Notes: a model not told the origin generated them from the letters alone. A stretch of DNA of 64,000 nt from Nocardia sp. (GCF_025465275.1 NZ_JAODNK010000051.1:62001-126000), one strand, 5' to 3'. Positions 1 to 8,565 are shown, counted from the first letter of the stretch. Numbers and translations: made by a program.

Positions 1-405
1 GTGGATTCGCTGCTGCAGTGGGGCAATATGCTGCTCCTGCTCTGCGTGGGATTTCTGCCGTTTCCGACTACGGCGCTGGCGCACCATATAGACGGCGACG
101 CCTGGAATGCGCGGGTGGCGACTGCCTTCTACGGTGTGGTCGCGGCTGTGCAGGCGCTGGCCTGGCTGATTATGTGGGTGGCACTGCGGCGCGATCCGAC
201 GCTGTTCAAACCGGGACATGACGCCGAATTCGTGCGCGTGCAAAGCCGTTTGGCGTGGATGGGGTTCCTCGGCTTCGACGTGATCGCGCTCATCGGACTG
301 GTCCAGCCGATCGTGGCGCTGGTGCTCTACATGCTGGCGCTGGCGGTGTACGCGGCCACCAGCGGCGGCTGGCCCGGGGCGCAGCGCGCGCAGCCGACCG
401 GCTAG
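1..405 (+). CDS. TMEM175/DUF1211-like membrane protein, 5'-truncated by window edge
   Basis: This is an integral membrane protein fragment. The stretch NMLLLLCVGFLPFPTTALA matches the first conserved helix after the N-terminal pair in TMEM175/DUF1211 channels, and further hydrophobic segments follow at about residues 38-60, 88-105 and 107-120. Bacterial members are usually near 200 residues with six helices. Here only four are visible, and the RxxxFSD signature of helix 1 is absent, so the gene very probably begins upstream of base 1 and the GTG at base 1 is internal. Family members conduct potassium; that role here is inferred from similarity only. It ends 48 bp before a DedA gene on the same strand. 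Confidence 0.6.
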   Translation: MDSLLQWGNMLLLLCVGFLPFPTTALAHHIDGDAWNARVATAFYGVVAAVQALAWLIMWVALRRDPTLFKPGHDAEFVRVQSRLAWMGFLGFDVIALIGLVQPIVALVLYMLALAVYAATSGGWPGAQRAQPTG

Positions 406-453
406 TTCGCTGCCGATGACAACGGTCGCCGGGCACTGGGTACCGTTGCGGTC

Positions 454-1098
454 ATGAACTCGCTGCTGCACCGGATCCTGGATATCGCCCCGGTGTGGGT
501 GTACCTCATCGTCACGCTGCTGGTGTTCGTCGAGGACGCGATATTCGTCGGATTCGTGGTGCCCGGTGAAACCGCGGCCGTGCTCGGCGGGGTCGCCGCC
601 AGCCAGGGGCACGTGTACCTGTGGGCGATGATTCTGCTGGTGGTGGTCGCGGCGATCGCCGGTGACAGTGTCGGCTACGAGATCGGAAAACGGGTGGGGC
701 CGCGCCTGTTGCAGGCCTCCATGCTGGATCGGCACCGCGGCCGGCTGGATCAGGCCCAGAATTTCCTGGCCCGCCGCGGCGGCTGGGCCGTCTTCCTGGG
801 CCGCTTCGTGGCCTTCTTCCGCGCCATGATGCCCGCGCTCGCCGGCACCTCCCAGATGCCCTACCGCCGTTTCCTCGCCTTCAATGCGCTCGGCGGCGTC
901 GTCTGGGGCACGGCATTCGTGGTGCTCGGATTTGTTGCCGGGCAGTCCTATGAGAAGGTCGCGAAGACCGTGGGCCGCGATGCGGCGATCGGGGCCGTGG
1001 TCATCGTGATCGTGGCGTTCATCGTATGGAAGCTGCGCGAGCGCCGCCGCGAGCGCACCTTCGAGTCCACGTACGAGACCGCACACGACGCCGACTGA
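454..1098 (+). CDS. DedA family (SNARE-associated/VTT domain) membrane protein
   Basis: This 214-residue protein has the DedA arrangement. A re-entrant hydrophobic region comes first (residues 10-60, containing FVEDAIFVGFVVPGETAA), followed by a membrane segment near 62-80. The conserved patch GRFVAFFRAMMPALAGTSQMPYRRF lies around 109-133, and two more membrane helices end at about 193. The F/GR-x(2)-P-A-x(2)-AG-x(3)-M motif is the family hallmark. DedA proteins are lipid-scramblase or undecaprenyl-phosphate-flippase type transporters. The C-terminus is basic (KLRERRRERT) and probably cytoplasmic. No strong ribosome site precedes the ATG, so the start is moderately certain. It converges with the transglutaminase gene only 21 bp away. 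Confidence 0.88.
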   Translation: MNSLLHRILDIAPVWVYLIVTLLVFVEDAIFVGFVVPGETAAVLGGVAASQGHVYLWAMILLVVVAAIAGDSVGYEIGKRVGPRLLQASMLDRHRGRLDQAQNFLARRGGWAVFLGRFVAFFRAMMPALAGTSQMPYRRFLAFNALGGVVWGTAFVVLGFVAGQSYEKVAKTVGRDAAIGAVVIVIVAFIVWKLRERRRERTFESTYETAHDAD

Positions 1099-1126
1099 GC
1101 CTCACCAGCCGACTGAGCCTCACCAG
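1091..1126. repeat. 18-bp tandem duplication spanning two convergent gene ends
   Basis: The unit CCGACTGAGCCTCACCAG occurs twice in perfect tandem (1091-1108 and 1109-1126). The first copy carries the DedA stop codon and the second contains the stop of the opposing transglutaminase gene at 1120-1122. It looks like a recent slippage duplication in the 3'-3' spacer. Confidence 0.85.
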
Positions 1127-1923
1127 AGGGTGGCCGGTTGCAGGAAATCGTCCCGGGGTAGCGGGCCGTCGATGAAGGCCTTGACCCAGAGGCCGTTGAC
1201 GGTGATGTCGCCGCCGTGATTGCCGAGGAAGGCAATATCGGAAGCGTCTCTGCCGGTGGCGATTCGGACCATGCTGGTGCGCGGTGCCAGGCCGGTCGGG
1301 TCGAAGACCTGCCAGGCTCCGTGTACGTAGGCCTCCGGGACCGAATGGAAATCCATCGGAAAGCAGCCGGGCGGGTAGACCGATGCGACCCGGGCGGGCA
1401 CGCCGATAGCGCGCAGCAGCGCCACCACCAGATGGGAGAAGTCCCGGCACACACCGGTGCCCGACAGCAGCGTCTCCACCGCGCCATCGCTGGGCAGACT
1501 GCTGCCGGGCGCGTAGCAGATGCGGCGGGCCACCCAGGCCGAGACCCGCGCCGGCATCTCCGGATCGTCTATGCCGCAGCCGAATTCGGCTGCGGCGAAG
1601 CCGAGTATCTTATCCGAGTCGATGAACCGGCTCGGGCGCAGATAGATGGAGCGATCGTAGTCGGTGACCGGTTCCGGCGCCGCCGCGCCGAAAACCGTCG
1701 CGCTGTAGTACGCGTGCAGATTGCCTGCGTCACTGTGTATTACATGTATTCGGGTGCCGTGCGGCCCCAGGACCTCCTGCGGCACCAGCTTGCTGCCGTC
1801 GAGCTCGAACAGCAGTGATTCGTTCAGATCGATTCCAGGCTGCCGGGCGACGGCAATCTGGAATTCGAGGACGGTAGCGGCATGGACTTTGACGTCGAGA
1901 TGTACGGAGACGTCGCGCTTCAC
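1120..1923 (-). CDS. transglutaminase-like cysteine protease family protein
   Basis: This 267-residue protein has an N-terminal beta-rich region (about 1-100) followed by a transglutaminase-like core. The catalytic triad can be read directly: Cys159 in GTGVCRDFSHL, His193 in MDFHSVPEAYV and Asp208 in WQVFDPTG. These positions and spacings are typical of the bacterial transglutaminase-like superfamily, whose members are mostly proteases or amidases. There is no signal peptide, so it should act in the cytoplasm; the substrate is unknown. The GTG start is the first in frame and has a G-rich but not classical ribosome site. A 63-codon gene lies just upstream on the same strand and may be co-transcribed. 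Confidence 0.85.
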   Translation of the reverse strand: MKRDVSVHLDVKVHAATVLEFQIAVARQPGIDLNESLLFELDGSKLVPQEVLGPHGTRIHVIHSDAGNLHAYYSATVFGAAAPEPVTDYDRSIYLRPSRFIDSDKILGFAAAEFGCGIDDPEMPARVSAWVARRICYAPGSSLPSDGAVETLLSGTGVCRDFSHLVVALLRAIGVPARVASVYPPGCFPMDFHSVPEAYVHGAWQVFDPTGLAPRTSMVRIATGRDASDIAFLGNHGGDITVNGLWVKAFIDGPLPRDDFLQPATLW

Positions 1924-1944
1924 CCCCCCAATCGTGCCACCGTT

Positions 1945-2136
1945 CTACTGGTTGATGAACGTGGCGGCGATATTCCAGAAGATCGTCGGGTCGACACTGT
2001 CGAAATCCCAGGTGTCGGTGACGCTGTAGGTGGTGGTGACAATGGCCGGGATATCGAAATCATTGCGGGTGGCGGCGCCGGTGGCCTCGAGTGCGGTGAT
2101 GACATAGACGGTGGCGGATGCTGCGCTGTGGGGCAT
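1945..2136 (-). CDS. small conserved-looking protein of unknown function
   Basis: This 63-residue ORF starts with ATG preceded by GGAG seven bases upstream, a good ribosome site. The product begins MPHSAASATVYVITALEATG and is rich in Thr, Ala and aromatic/acidic residues near the C-terminus (DTWDFDSVDPTIFWN). It has no Cys, no signal peptide and no family that I recognise. It lies between the transglutaminase gene (21 bp downstream) and the AraC-type regulators on the same strand, which favours a short operon with the transglutaminase. Support rests on the ribosome site and placement only. Confidence 0.5.
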   Translation of the reverse strand: MPHSAASATVYVITALEATGAATRNDFDIPAIVTTTYSVTDTWDFDSVDPTIFWNIAATFINQ

Positions 2137-2289
2137 GGGAGAGCTCCAATCGAAGTACCGGGCCGAAGACGTTTCCGTCCAGTTTCATTCCGGGTGCTGG
2201 TGCGGGGGAGGACCGAAAGCGCCAAATCGGTCGGGAACACGACAAACTTTGCTGTGAGGGTGCTGGGATGTGTTCTCGCACGCGAGATT

Positions 2290-3282
2290 TCAGCCCTCGT
2301 CCGGCTCCCGCCAGCGCTGAATGGCACGTCGCAGACTGGCGGCATCGGCATAGCCGAGGATTTCCGCCTGCTCGGCGCGGGGCAGCGGCCCGGCGCGATC
2401 CAACCGGCGGCGGCGCGCCCGATCGAGCTCGCCGCGCCAACTCGTTCCGGACTCGGCCAGCCGCCGCTGCAGTGAGCGCGGTGACGTATGCAGTTCGCGC
2501 GCAACGGTATCGAGCGTTGCGGCGCCCTGTGCCAATGCTGTGTCGAGTGCCTCCGCCAGCCGATCGGCCCAGGTCGGCGGGAACGGTGGTGGTGTCGGCA
2601 TAGTGGCCGCATAGCCGTGCAGGACGGCGGACAGGTCGGGATCGGCTGTGGTCAGCGGCAATTCGAGGTCGGCCGCGGACAGGGTGAAGGAATCGGCTAT
2701 CGCTCCGAAATCGACTGCCGCAGTGCCGAACAGCTCGTCGAAGGCGAGACGTGAGTCGGGTGCGCGCTGGCGGAACGTCACCCGCACCGGATCCACTCGG
2801 CAACCGGTGGCCGAGCGCGCCCGCCCGAGGATGAAAGCGAAGGCGGCGTGCACGATCAGATCGCGACCGCGACCGTCGTCCGAGAGTAGCTGTAGCTCGT
2901 AGGTGACTCCCCGATCGCTGTGATCGGTGATCCGCAGACCGTAGCTGGTGGTGAGCGAGCCCGAGTTGCGCAGGCAATCATCCAGCGCCGCACCGAGAGT
3001 GGGTGCGGAGAGGAACAGATACTCCAGCAGCCCGAGCTCACCCACCGTGCTGTCCGCGGCGGAGCGCAATGCGATATCCGGATCGTTCGACTCCTGTTCC
3101 AGCAGTTCCCAGAGCCGCGGGCAGTGCCGGCTGGAGACCCGGGTGCGCTCACCGCCCTCGGACCAGCCGGGCACTCCGGCCCGCTGTGCCAGGCGGTCGG
3201 GATCGAGTCCCGCCCGCGCGGCCCGTGCGAGGACGAACCTCGCCATGAGAATGCTGTCGGCTCGATCCGATCGGTTACTCAC
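2290..3282 (-). CDS. AraC family transcriptional regulator (arabinose-binding-like N domain)
   Basis: This 330-residue protein has the two-part structure of the OruR/ArgR-like AraC group. A long N-terminal ligand-sensing domain (about 10-225, beginning MARFVLARAARAGLDPDRL) is followed by an AraC-type DNA-binding region. Its first helix-turn-helix reads LDTVARELHTSPRSLQRRLAESG and the second ILGYADAASLRRAIQRW. Both DNA-binding helices are therefore present, although the linker is short. A paralogue lies 35 bp upstream on the same strand. The true start may be the ATG at 3246 rather than the GTG used here, since neither has a clear ribosome site. Target genes cannot be named from context. Confidence 0.85.
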   Translation of the reverse strand: MSNRSDRADSILMARFVLARAARAGLDPDRLAQRAGVPGWSEGGERTRVSSRHCPRLWELLEQESNDPDIALRSAADSTVGELGLLEYLFLSAPTLGAALDDCLRNSGSLTTSYGLRITDHSDRGVTYELQLLSDDGRGRDLIVHAAFAFILGRARSATGCRVDPVRVTFRQRAPDSRLAFDELFGTAAVDFGAIADSFTLSAADLELPLTTADPDLSAVLHGYAATMPTPPPFPPTWADRLAEALDTALAQGAATLDTVARELHTSPRSLQRRLAESGTSWRGELDRARRRRLDRAGPLPRAEQAEILGYADAASLRRAIQRWREPDEG

Positions 3283-3316
3283 CGGCGGGCATCACCGGAT
3301 AGCCGGGGTCGCAACG

Positions 3317-4246
3317 CTATTCGTCACCCGCATCACCGTGCCGGCCGACCGGATCGCCGGTGGAATCGAGGGTCTCCGACTGCCGCTTGCGAGCCCGATC
3401 CACCTCGAGCCGCCACGTCGTGCCCGAATCGGCCAAGCGTCGCTGCAGGGTGCGCGGGCTGGTGAAGAGCCGGCGTGCCACCTGATCCAGCGACGGCTCG
3501 CCCCGGCGCAGTTCCTGCCACAGCTCGCCGGCCACCCGGTCCGGCCATTCGGTGGCATGCGGAGGCGGGGGCGGTGCACTCGCCGCGTACCGGCGCAGCA
3601 CCGCGGCCAGCATGGGATCGGCGGTGACCTGTGGCAGCTCGAAGTCGGTGAGCCGGTAGGTCATGCTGTTGACCGGCGCTCCGAAATCCAGCCGCGTGGT
3701 ACCGAAGTGCTCGATGAAGGCGCTGTGCTGCTGGGGTGCCCGCTGCTGGAACGCCATTCGCACCGGATGCACCGGCCGCCCGGTCACCTGGCGGATCCGC
3801 GAGACCAGAATGCCGAGCGAGGACTGCACGGCCAGCTCCCGCCCGCGCCCTTCGGCATTGATCATGTGCAGATCGAAGGTCGCCTCGGTTTCGGTCTCCT
3901 CGCCCGCGTCCATCCGGAAATTGGTGCTCACCGCGCCGACATAGGGCCCCACCACCGCCAGACCCTCGCCGAGCGTATCGGCGGTGGAGATCAGATAGTC
4001 GAACAGGCCGAGCTCCCCGACGCGATAGGTGCCGACCACCCGCAGCGTCGTATTCGGGTCGCCCACTTCACGTTCGAGTAGCTCCCACAGCCGCGGGTAG
4101 TACTCGCTGGGTGTGCGGGCGTTGCTATCGGTCAGTAACCAGGTCGGCATTCCGGCCTCGCGCGCCAGCCGGTTCGGGTCGATCCCCGCCGCTGCCGCGC
4201 GAGACAGGATGAAGCGCGGCATGAGAACGGTGTCGGAGGTGTGCAT
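3317..4246 (-). CDS. AraC-type regulator paralogue lacking the second helix-turn-helix
   Basis: This protein (about 309 residues) is clearly homologous to its downstream neighbour along the sensing domain (MPRFILSRAAAAGIDPNRLAR, PRLWELLEREVGDP). It keeps the first AraC helix-turn-helix (LDQVARRLFTSPRTLQRRLADSG). After RARKRQ it ends in an unrelated tail, so the second helix-turn-helix that AraC proteins normally need for full operator contact is missing. Neither of the other two reading frames restores it downstream, so a simple frameshift does not explain the loss. It may be a degraded gene or a ligand-binding modulator. The ATG at 4246 was preferred; a GTG at 4270 is also in frame. Confidence 0.75.
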   Translation of the reverse strand: MHTSDTVLMPRFILSRAAAAGIDPNRLAREAGMPTWLLTDSNARTPSEYYPRLWELLEREVGDPNTTLRVVGTYRVGELGLFDYLISTADTLGEGLAVVGPYVGAVSTNFRMDAGEETETEATFDLHMINAEGRGRELAVQSSLGILVSRIRQVTGRPVHPVRMAFQQRAPQQHSAFIEHFGTTRLDFGAPVNSMTYRLTDFELPQVTADPMLAAVLRRYAASAPPPPPHATEWPDRVAGELWQELRRGEPSLDQVARRLFTSPRTLQRRLADSGTTWRLEVDRARKRQSETLDSTGDPVGRHGDAGDE

Positions 4247-4302
4247 CGTGCAATGGTGCGGCGAAATCACCGGCGAATAGCCGGAATCGACCGAACTGTG
4301 TT

Positions 4303-4680
4303 TCAGCCCGCTGTTTCCAGGACCTCCAGCGCCGCGGCGATCTGCGGCAGCACCGGCGGCCCGAAACCCGCGACCAGATCCGCGAGCGCCCGCGCCACAT
4401 GCGGTCCGACCGCCGCGGCGGTGAGCACATCCTCGGCGAGCACGATGCCATTGACCACGTGTGCGGCGCGGACGCGCTGATCACCGGTGACCTCATAACG
4501 CCAGCTGCCCAGCTGCAGGCGTTCGGGTTCGGAGCGGAACATCCCGCGCCGCGCCGGTGTGCGGATCACTCCCGGCACCCCGGCGAACACCGTGAAAACC
4601 AGGCCGACACCACCGGGACCGTGCAGCGCGGAACCGATGACGCCGGCCGCGCGCTCCGGATCGAATCCGGGAAGGGTCAT
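4303..4680 (-). CDS. conserved actinobacterial protein (DUF5073-like)
   Basis: This 125-residue soluble protein contains the run PGVIRTPARRGMFRSEPE followed by LGSWRYEVTGDQRV and HVVNGIVLAED. I recall this layout from short conserved proteins of mycobacteria and nocardiae placed in DUF5073, though the family assignment is from memory. No catalytic motif is visible. The ATG lies only three bases after the stop of the upstream YbjQ-like gene, so the two are almost certainly one operon. Function is unknown; association with a metal- or redox-linked YbjQ protein is the only contextual hint. Confidence 0.7.
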   Translation of the reverse strand: MTLPGFDPERAAGVIGSALHGPGGVGLVFTVFAGVPGVIRTPARRGMFRSEPERLQLGSWRYEVTGDQRVRAAHVVNGIVLAEDVLTAAAVGPHVARALADLVAGFGPPVLPQIAAALEVLETAG

Positions 4681-4683
4681 CGG

Positions 4684-5481
4684 CTAGCCGCCCATGGGGA
4701 GCACGAATTGCGGGGTGATGGTCTCGCCACTTCCGATGCGGCGCACCGCGGTTCCCGCCGCGTAGAACTCGACCGTGTGATGACCCCAGGCATAGTTCTC
4801 GATCTGGAACTCCACCCCGGTCACGCCGATGCCGCCATCGCGTTCCGCCTCGGCCTGCATACGGGACATGGCCAGCTCGCGGGCCTGATAATTGCCCTGC
4901 GTCCACTGCGGCATCTCGACATTGTTGCCGATCTGGCGAATCGACTGCATGAAACCCTGTACGGCGATGTGGAATACGCAATTGCCCATGACGAAGGCCA
5001 CCGGCGCGAAGCCGGAACGCATGAGCGTCACCATGTCCTGGCCGGAGAGATGACTGGTGAAGGCCTGCCCGCCGGGCCGCCGGAACTTGCCCGGCTCACC
5101 GGTGAAGCGGACGGCCGTGCCGACGGCGATGAACTCCAGATGGCTGGCCTCGGCGCCCAGATGCCGCCACTGCAGCCGCACCCCGACCACCCCGTCCGCG
5201 TGCAGTGCGTCCGCCTCGGCCTGCATGCGCGACATGGCATTCCAGCGCGCCCGATAGGTGGCCTCGGTGAGCACCGAAAGCTCCTGCTGCTGGCGGATAC
5301 CGGTGAATTGGAAGCCGACGTGATAGACCGAAACGCCCATGACCAGGTCGATCGGCTCGAAGCCCGCACCGTGTAGCAGCGCGAACTCATTGACCGACAG
5401 GTCCGAGGTGAAGATCTTGCCCGCATGGGACAGGCGTTCACTCGCGGTCGGTTCCAGCTGTGATCCGGGATTCGGTTGCAC
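4684..5481 (-). CDS. tandem YbjQ-like (heavy-metal-binding domain) protein
   Basis: This protein of about 265 residues is built from two related halves. Each half contains a Gly/Val-rich core of YbjQ/DUF74 type, with a segment like FALLHGAGFEPIDLVMGVSVYHV in the first and MVTLMRSGFAPVAFVMGNCVFHI in the second, and each ends in a strand such as HLEFIAVGTAVR or TVEFYAAGTAVR. YbjQ-fold proteins form pentameric rings and are sometimes labelled heavy-metal-binding, with little functional proof. The GTG at 5481 is favoured because GGAAGG and AGGA precede it; an ATG at 5508 is also in frame. The gene is divergent from the AIM24 gene and heads an operon with the 125-residue protein. Confidence 0.75.
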   Translation of the reverse strand: MQPNPGSQLEPTASERLSHAGKIFTSDLSVNEFALLHGAGFEPIDLVMGVSVYHVGFQFTGIRQQQELSVLTEATYRARWNAMSRMQAEADALHADGVVGVRLQWRHLGAEASHLEFIAVGTAVRFTGEPGKFRRPGGQAFTSHLSGQDMVTLMRSGFAPVAFVMGNCVFHIAVQGFMQSIRQIGNNVEMPQWTQGNYQARELAMSRMQAEAERDGGIGVTGVEFQIENYAWGHHTVEFYAAGTAVRRIGSGETITPQFVLPMGG

Positions 5482-5628
5482 GGTTCCTGCCCTTCCGATG
5501 ACGACCATCGCCACTGTACGACGCCGAATCCGGGAATGCCCGGTGATCGGAATTCGGGCAGCGGCGGGGGCGTGGCATCGGCCGTATGCTGGCGTTCGGG
5601 TGGGTGAGATGCGGCCGGGGAGCGGGAT

Positions 5629-6342
5629 ATGCGGGCAGATGTCAGGGGCAGCACCCTCCCGGTGCTGGAGATCCAGCTGGAGCCGGGGGAGGCGGTGATC
5701 ACCCCGCACGGTGAATTGTCCTGGATGACAACGAATATCGGCATGTCGCAGACCGCCAGCACCGGTAGCGGCGGGCTGCTGAAAGCGGTGAAGCGGGTCG
5801 CCGGCGGCGGCGGACTGCTGGTGACCAGATATCAGGCGAACGACAGCCCGGGACTGGTGGCCTTCGCCGCCAAACTGCCCGGTCACATCATCCCGGTGGA
5901 TATCGCGCCGCAGCGCAGCATTCTGGTGCATCGGCACGGCTGGCTGGCCAGCCAGCCCGGCGTGCACGTGAGTCTCGCACTGCAGCAGCGGTTCAGCGGC
6001 GGGCTGTTCGGCGGCACCGGCTTCCAGCTACAGCGGTTGGAAGGCGAGGGCAGATCCTGGATCGAGCTGTCCGGCGAACTGACCCGCTACACGCTGGAGA
6101 AAGGTCAGACCATGCTGGTGCACCCCGGGCATGTCGGAATGTTCGACCAGAGTGTGCAATTCAAGATGACCACGGTGCCCGGCATTCGCAACAAGCTGTT
6201 CGGCGGTGACGGCTTCCTGCTCGTGGCACTCACCGGGCCCGGTGAAATCTGCCTGCAGAGCATGCCGCTGCCGAACCTCGCGCACGCGCTCGCGCCCTAT
6301 TTGCAGCCCTACTTCGACAACGAACGCCGTGCCTCGCAGTAG
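5629..6342 (+). CDS. AIM24 family (TIGR00266-type) protein
   Basis: This 237-residue protein has the AIM24/DUF124 pattern. It opens with LEIQLEPGEAVITPHGELSWM, followed by repeated beta-strand turns rich in Gly (GTGSGG-like, VAGGGG, FSGGLFGGTGF) and the closing GDGFLLVALTGPGEICLQSMPL. Such proteins form trimeric or ring-shaped beta structures; the bacterial role is unproven and the mitochondrial homologue supports cristae organisation. The ATG has GGGAG a few bases upstream. It is divergent from the YbjQ-like gene, and its end faces the DEAD-box helicase gene across a repeat-rich spacer. Confidence 0.88.
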   Translation: MRADVRGSTLPVLEIQLEPGEAVITPHGELSWMTTNIGMSQTASTGSGGLLKAVKRVAGGGGLLVTRYQANDSPGLVAFAAKLPGHIIPVDIAPQRSILVHRHGWLASQPGVHVSLALQQRFSGGLFGGTGFQLQRLEGEGRSWIELSGELTRYTLEKGQTMLVHPGHVGMFDQSVQFKMTTVPGIRNKLFGGDGFLLVALTGPGEICLQSMPLPNLAHALAPYLQPYFDNERRASQ

Positions 6343-6371
6343 TTCCGCCCGTCGTCCCGGCAAGTAGCCCC

Positions 6372-6462
6372 CGTCGTCCCGGCATGCTTTTGGCCGGGAT
6401 CCACCGAAACCAGCTGAAGCGCAGCCCGTGTGGATCCCGGCCAAAAACGCGCCGGGATGACG
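6372..6462. repeat. long imperfect palindrome, copy 1 of a dispersed family
   Basis: Two 33-base arms (6372-6404 and 6430-6462) pair with four mismatches around a 25-base loop. The core is CCCGGC...TTTTGGCCGGGATCCAC. A second copy of the same element lies at 37323-37407. Both copies sit between convergent genes, here AIM24 and the DEAD-box helicase. Confidence 0.85.
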
Positions 6463-6547
6463 GGCCGGTGCTGGGATGACGGGCCGGTGCCGGGATGACG
6501 GGCCGGTGCCGGGATTACGGGTGGTGCGCCGGGATGATGGGTGGTGG
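6451..6547. repeat. 19-bp tandem repeat array
   Basis: The unit GCCGGGATGACGGGCCGGT is repeated three times nearly perfectly (6451-6507) and then degrades into two further copies to about 6547. The first unit overlaps the right arm of the palindrome, so the array appears to have grown from the end of that element. Confidence 0.8.
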
Positions 6548-6559
6548 TGCGGAAACGCG

Positions 6560-6590
6560 AACCGGCCGCCCTGTGGAAGGGCGGCCGGTT
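6560..6590 (-). terminator. probable transcription terminator of the DEAD-box gene
   Basis: A perfect 12-bp stem (AACCGGCCGCCC and its complement) with a 7-base loop lies 27 bp beyond the stop of the minus-strand helicase gene. It has no long U tail, as is common in high-GC actinobacteria. Confidence 0.75.
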
Positions 6591-6616
6591 TCGGTCGATC
6601 GGGTCGAGCGCTGTTG

Positions 6617-8311
6617 TCAGCGGCGACCGGTGCGCGGGGATGCGGACTGGTCGCGCGATGCGGCCGCCTGGGGGCGGGAGGCGCGGCGGCGGGCCGGTGC
6701 GGCATGTGCGCGGTCGGCGCCGCGGGTAGCGGTTCCGGCAGCGCTGGCGCCGCGGGTCGCGTTTCCGGTGGAACCGGCATTGCGAGTGGAGGATCCACCG
6801 CTTGCGCGGTCGTCGCCGGTGCTGGTGGAGTAGCTGTTCGAGGTGCTCGCGCCACGGTCGTAGCTGCCGCCACGGCCGCCGCTCACACCACGGCGTTCGG
6901 CGCCATTGGCGCTGCGTGCGGCGGCGGTGCCACCGCTGCGCCCGTTTCCGGCGCCCGCGCCGCGTGCCGCACCGTTGCCGGTGCCTCGCGAACTTCCGGC
7001 ACCCGCGGTACGGGCCCGCTGCGGGCGGCCCTGACCACTCGGCGCGCCGCGACGGCTGTCCGCGCGCCGGGGATTGTCGATCCGGTCATCGGAAAGAGAT
7101 GCTGCGGAAGGCGTTACGAGCGCGGCGACGGGGCCTACGAGCTCCGCCACGGCGGGGGAATGCGCGGTCACCCGCTGCGGCTCGACATTGATGCCGGCCT
7201 TGCGCAGCAGCATCGCGACATCCTTGCGCTGCTCGGGCAGGACGACCGTGACCACATCGCCGGAGCTGCCGGCGCGGGCGGTCCGGCCCGAACGGTGCAG
7301 GTACGCCTTGTGTTCTGCGGGCGGATCCACGTGCACCACCAGCTGGACATCATCGACGTGCACACCGCGAGCGGCGACGTCGGTGGCGACCAGGACGCGA
7401 GCGGTACCCGCGGAGAAGGCGGCCAGGTTGCGATCGCGGGCCGCCTGCGACAGGTTGCCGTGCAGATCGGTGGCCGGAATGCCCGCGGCGGTCAGCTGCT
7501 TGGCGAGCCGGCGCGCGTGATGCTTGGTGCGCATGAACAGGATTCGGCGACCCGAGCCGGAGGCCAGGGCGTAGACGAGATCACGCTTGGCATCGGCGCC
7601 ATTGGTCTCGAAGACGTGGTGGGTCATATCCGGCACATGCGAATCCGCCGAGTCGACACTGTGCGTCAGTGGGTTCCGCATGAACCGCTTGACCAGCTTG
7701 TCCACACCATTGTCCAGCGTGGCCGAGAACAGCAGGCGCTGCCCGTCCGCGGGCGTCGCCGCGAGAATCCGGGTGACACCGGGGAGGAAGCCGAGATCGG
7801 CCATGTGATCGGCCTCGTCGAGCACGGCGATCCGCACCCCGTCCAGCGCCACCAGGCGCTGCTTCATGAGGTCTTCGAGGCGGCCGGGGCAGGCGACGAC
7901 AATGTCGACACCGGCCTTGAGGGCCTTGGCCTGGCGGTTCTGCGGGACGCCGCCGAAAATGGTCGTCACCGTCAGCCCGGTGGCCTTGGCCATCGGCTCG
8001 ATGGCGGTGGCGATCTGGGTCGCCAACTCTCGCGTCGGGGCAAGAATCAGACCGACCGGGCGGCCCGGGCGGCGAGCGCCGCCGGTGCCGCCGGCGAGCC
8101 GCTCGACCAGCGGAATGGAGAAGGCCAGCGTCTTACCACTACCGGTACGGCCGCGGCCCAGCACATCGTGGCCGGCGAGTACGTCGACCAGCGTGGCCGC
8201 CTGAATCGGCATCGGTGCGGTAATACCGCCCTTGGCCAGCGCGGCGACGATTTCTTTGCGTACGCCGAGAGCGGCGAAGGACGTGGTGGGGCTAGATGAG
8301 GGAGTCGTCAT
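6617..8311 (-). CDS. DEAD-box ATP-dependent RNA helicase (RhlE-like)
   Basis: This 564-residue RNA helicase carries the full motif set: Q-motif Phe with TAPMPIQ (about 31-37), Walker A GRGRTGSGKT (Lys60), PTREL (92-96), DEAD (165-168), SAT (196-198), and the C-terminal HRSGRTARAG. The last roughly 160 residues are a low-complexity Arg/Gly/Ser/Ala tail of the kind that binds RNA. It should unwind short RNA duplexes in ribosome assembly, mRNA turnover or cold adaptation. The ATG giving MTTPSSSPTTSFAALG is chosen because the Q-motif follows directly and AGGAACC lies just upstream; an in-frame extension to 8473 has no support. It is a single-gene unit. Confidence 0.93.
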   Translation of the reverse strand: MTTPSSSPTTSFAALGVRKEIVAALAKGGITAPMPIQAATLVDVLAGHDVLGRGRTGSGKTLAFSIPLVERLAGGTGGARRPGRPVGLILAPTRELATQIATAIEPMAKATGLTVTTIFGGVPQNRQAKALKAGVDIVVACPGRLEDLMKQRLVALDGVRIAVLDEADHMADLGFLPGVTRILAATPADGQRLLFSATLDNGVDKLVKRFMRNPLTHSVDSADSHVPDMTHHVFETNGADAKRDLVYALASGSGRRILFMRTKHHARRLAKQLTAAGIPATDLHGNLSQAARDRNLAAFSAGTARVLVATDVAARGVHVDDVQLVVHVDPPAEHKAYLHRSGRTARAGSSGDVVTVVLPEQRKDVAMLLRKAGINVEPQRVTAHSPAVAELVGPVAALVTPSAASLSDDRIDNPRRADSRRGAPSGQGRPQRARTAGAGSSRGTGNGAARGAGAGNGRSGGTAAARSANGAERRGVSGGRGGSYDRGASTSNSYSTSTGDDRASGGSSTRNAGSTGNATRGASAAGTATRGADRAHAAPARRRASRPQAAASRDQSASPRTGRR

Positions 8312-8565
8312 AAAGGTTCCTGGTGCCTTTCGAGCATCGGGGTGAATCGCAGGGGCGTGCCGGACTGTCGTCCGCACTTGCTGACCTCGCTGCGTGGCCG
8401 ACGCGAAGAAAAGACATCCACGACGGAGTGGAGTATGCAAGATCGCTACTCGACGGCTACAACCATAGCCCAAGCCCGCTGATTCCCAGCCATCCGCCGT
8501 ATGTGATGTCGCTTGCCTACGGTTTCAGAGTGACCTGGGCCTCAGCGTGCTCGGGCTCCGCCCGG

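Noticed and set aside
5482..5967. N-terminal extension of the YbjQ-like gene
   Set aside because: It runs antisense through the AIM24 gene; a good ribosome site supports the GTG at 5481.
6451..6547. CRISPR-like array
   Set aside because: The 19-bp units are contiguous without spacers; this is a simple tandem repeat grown from a palindrome arm.
6476..8299. 607-codon open frame opposite the DEAD-box helicase
   Set aside because: The helicase motifs on the other strand are unmistakable; this frame is Ala/Gly/Arg-rich antisense sequence.
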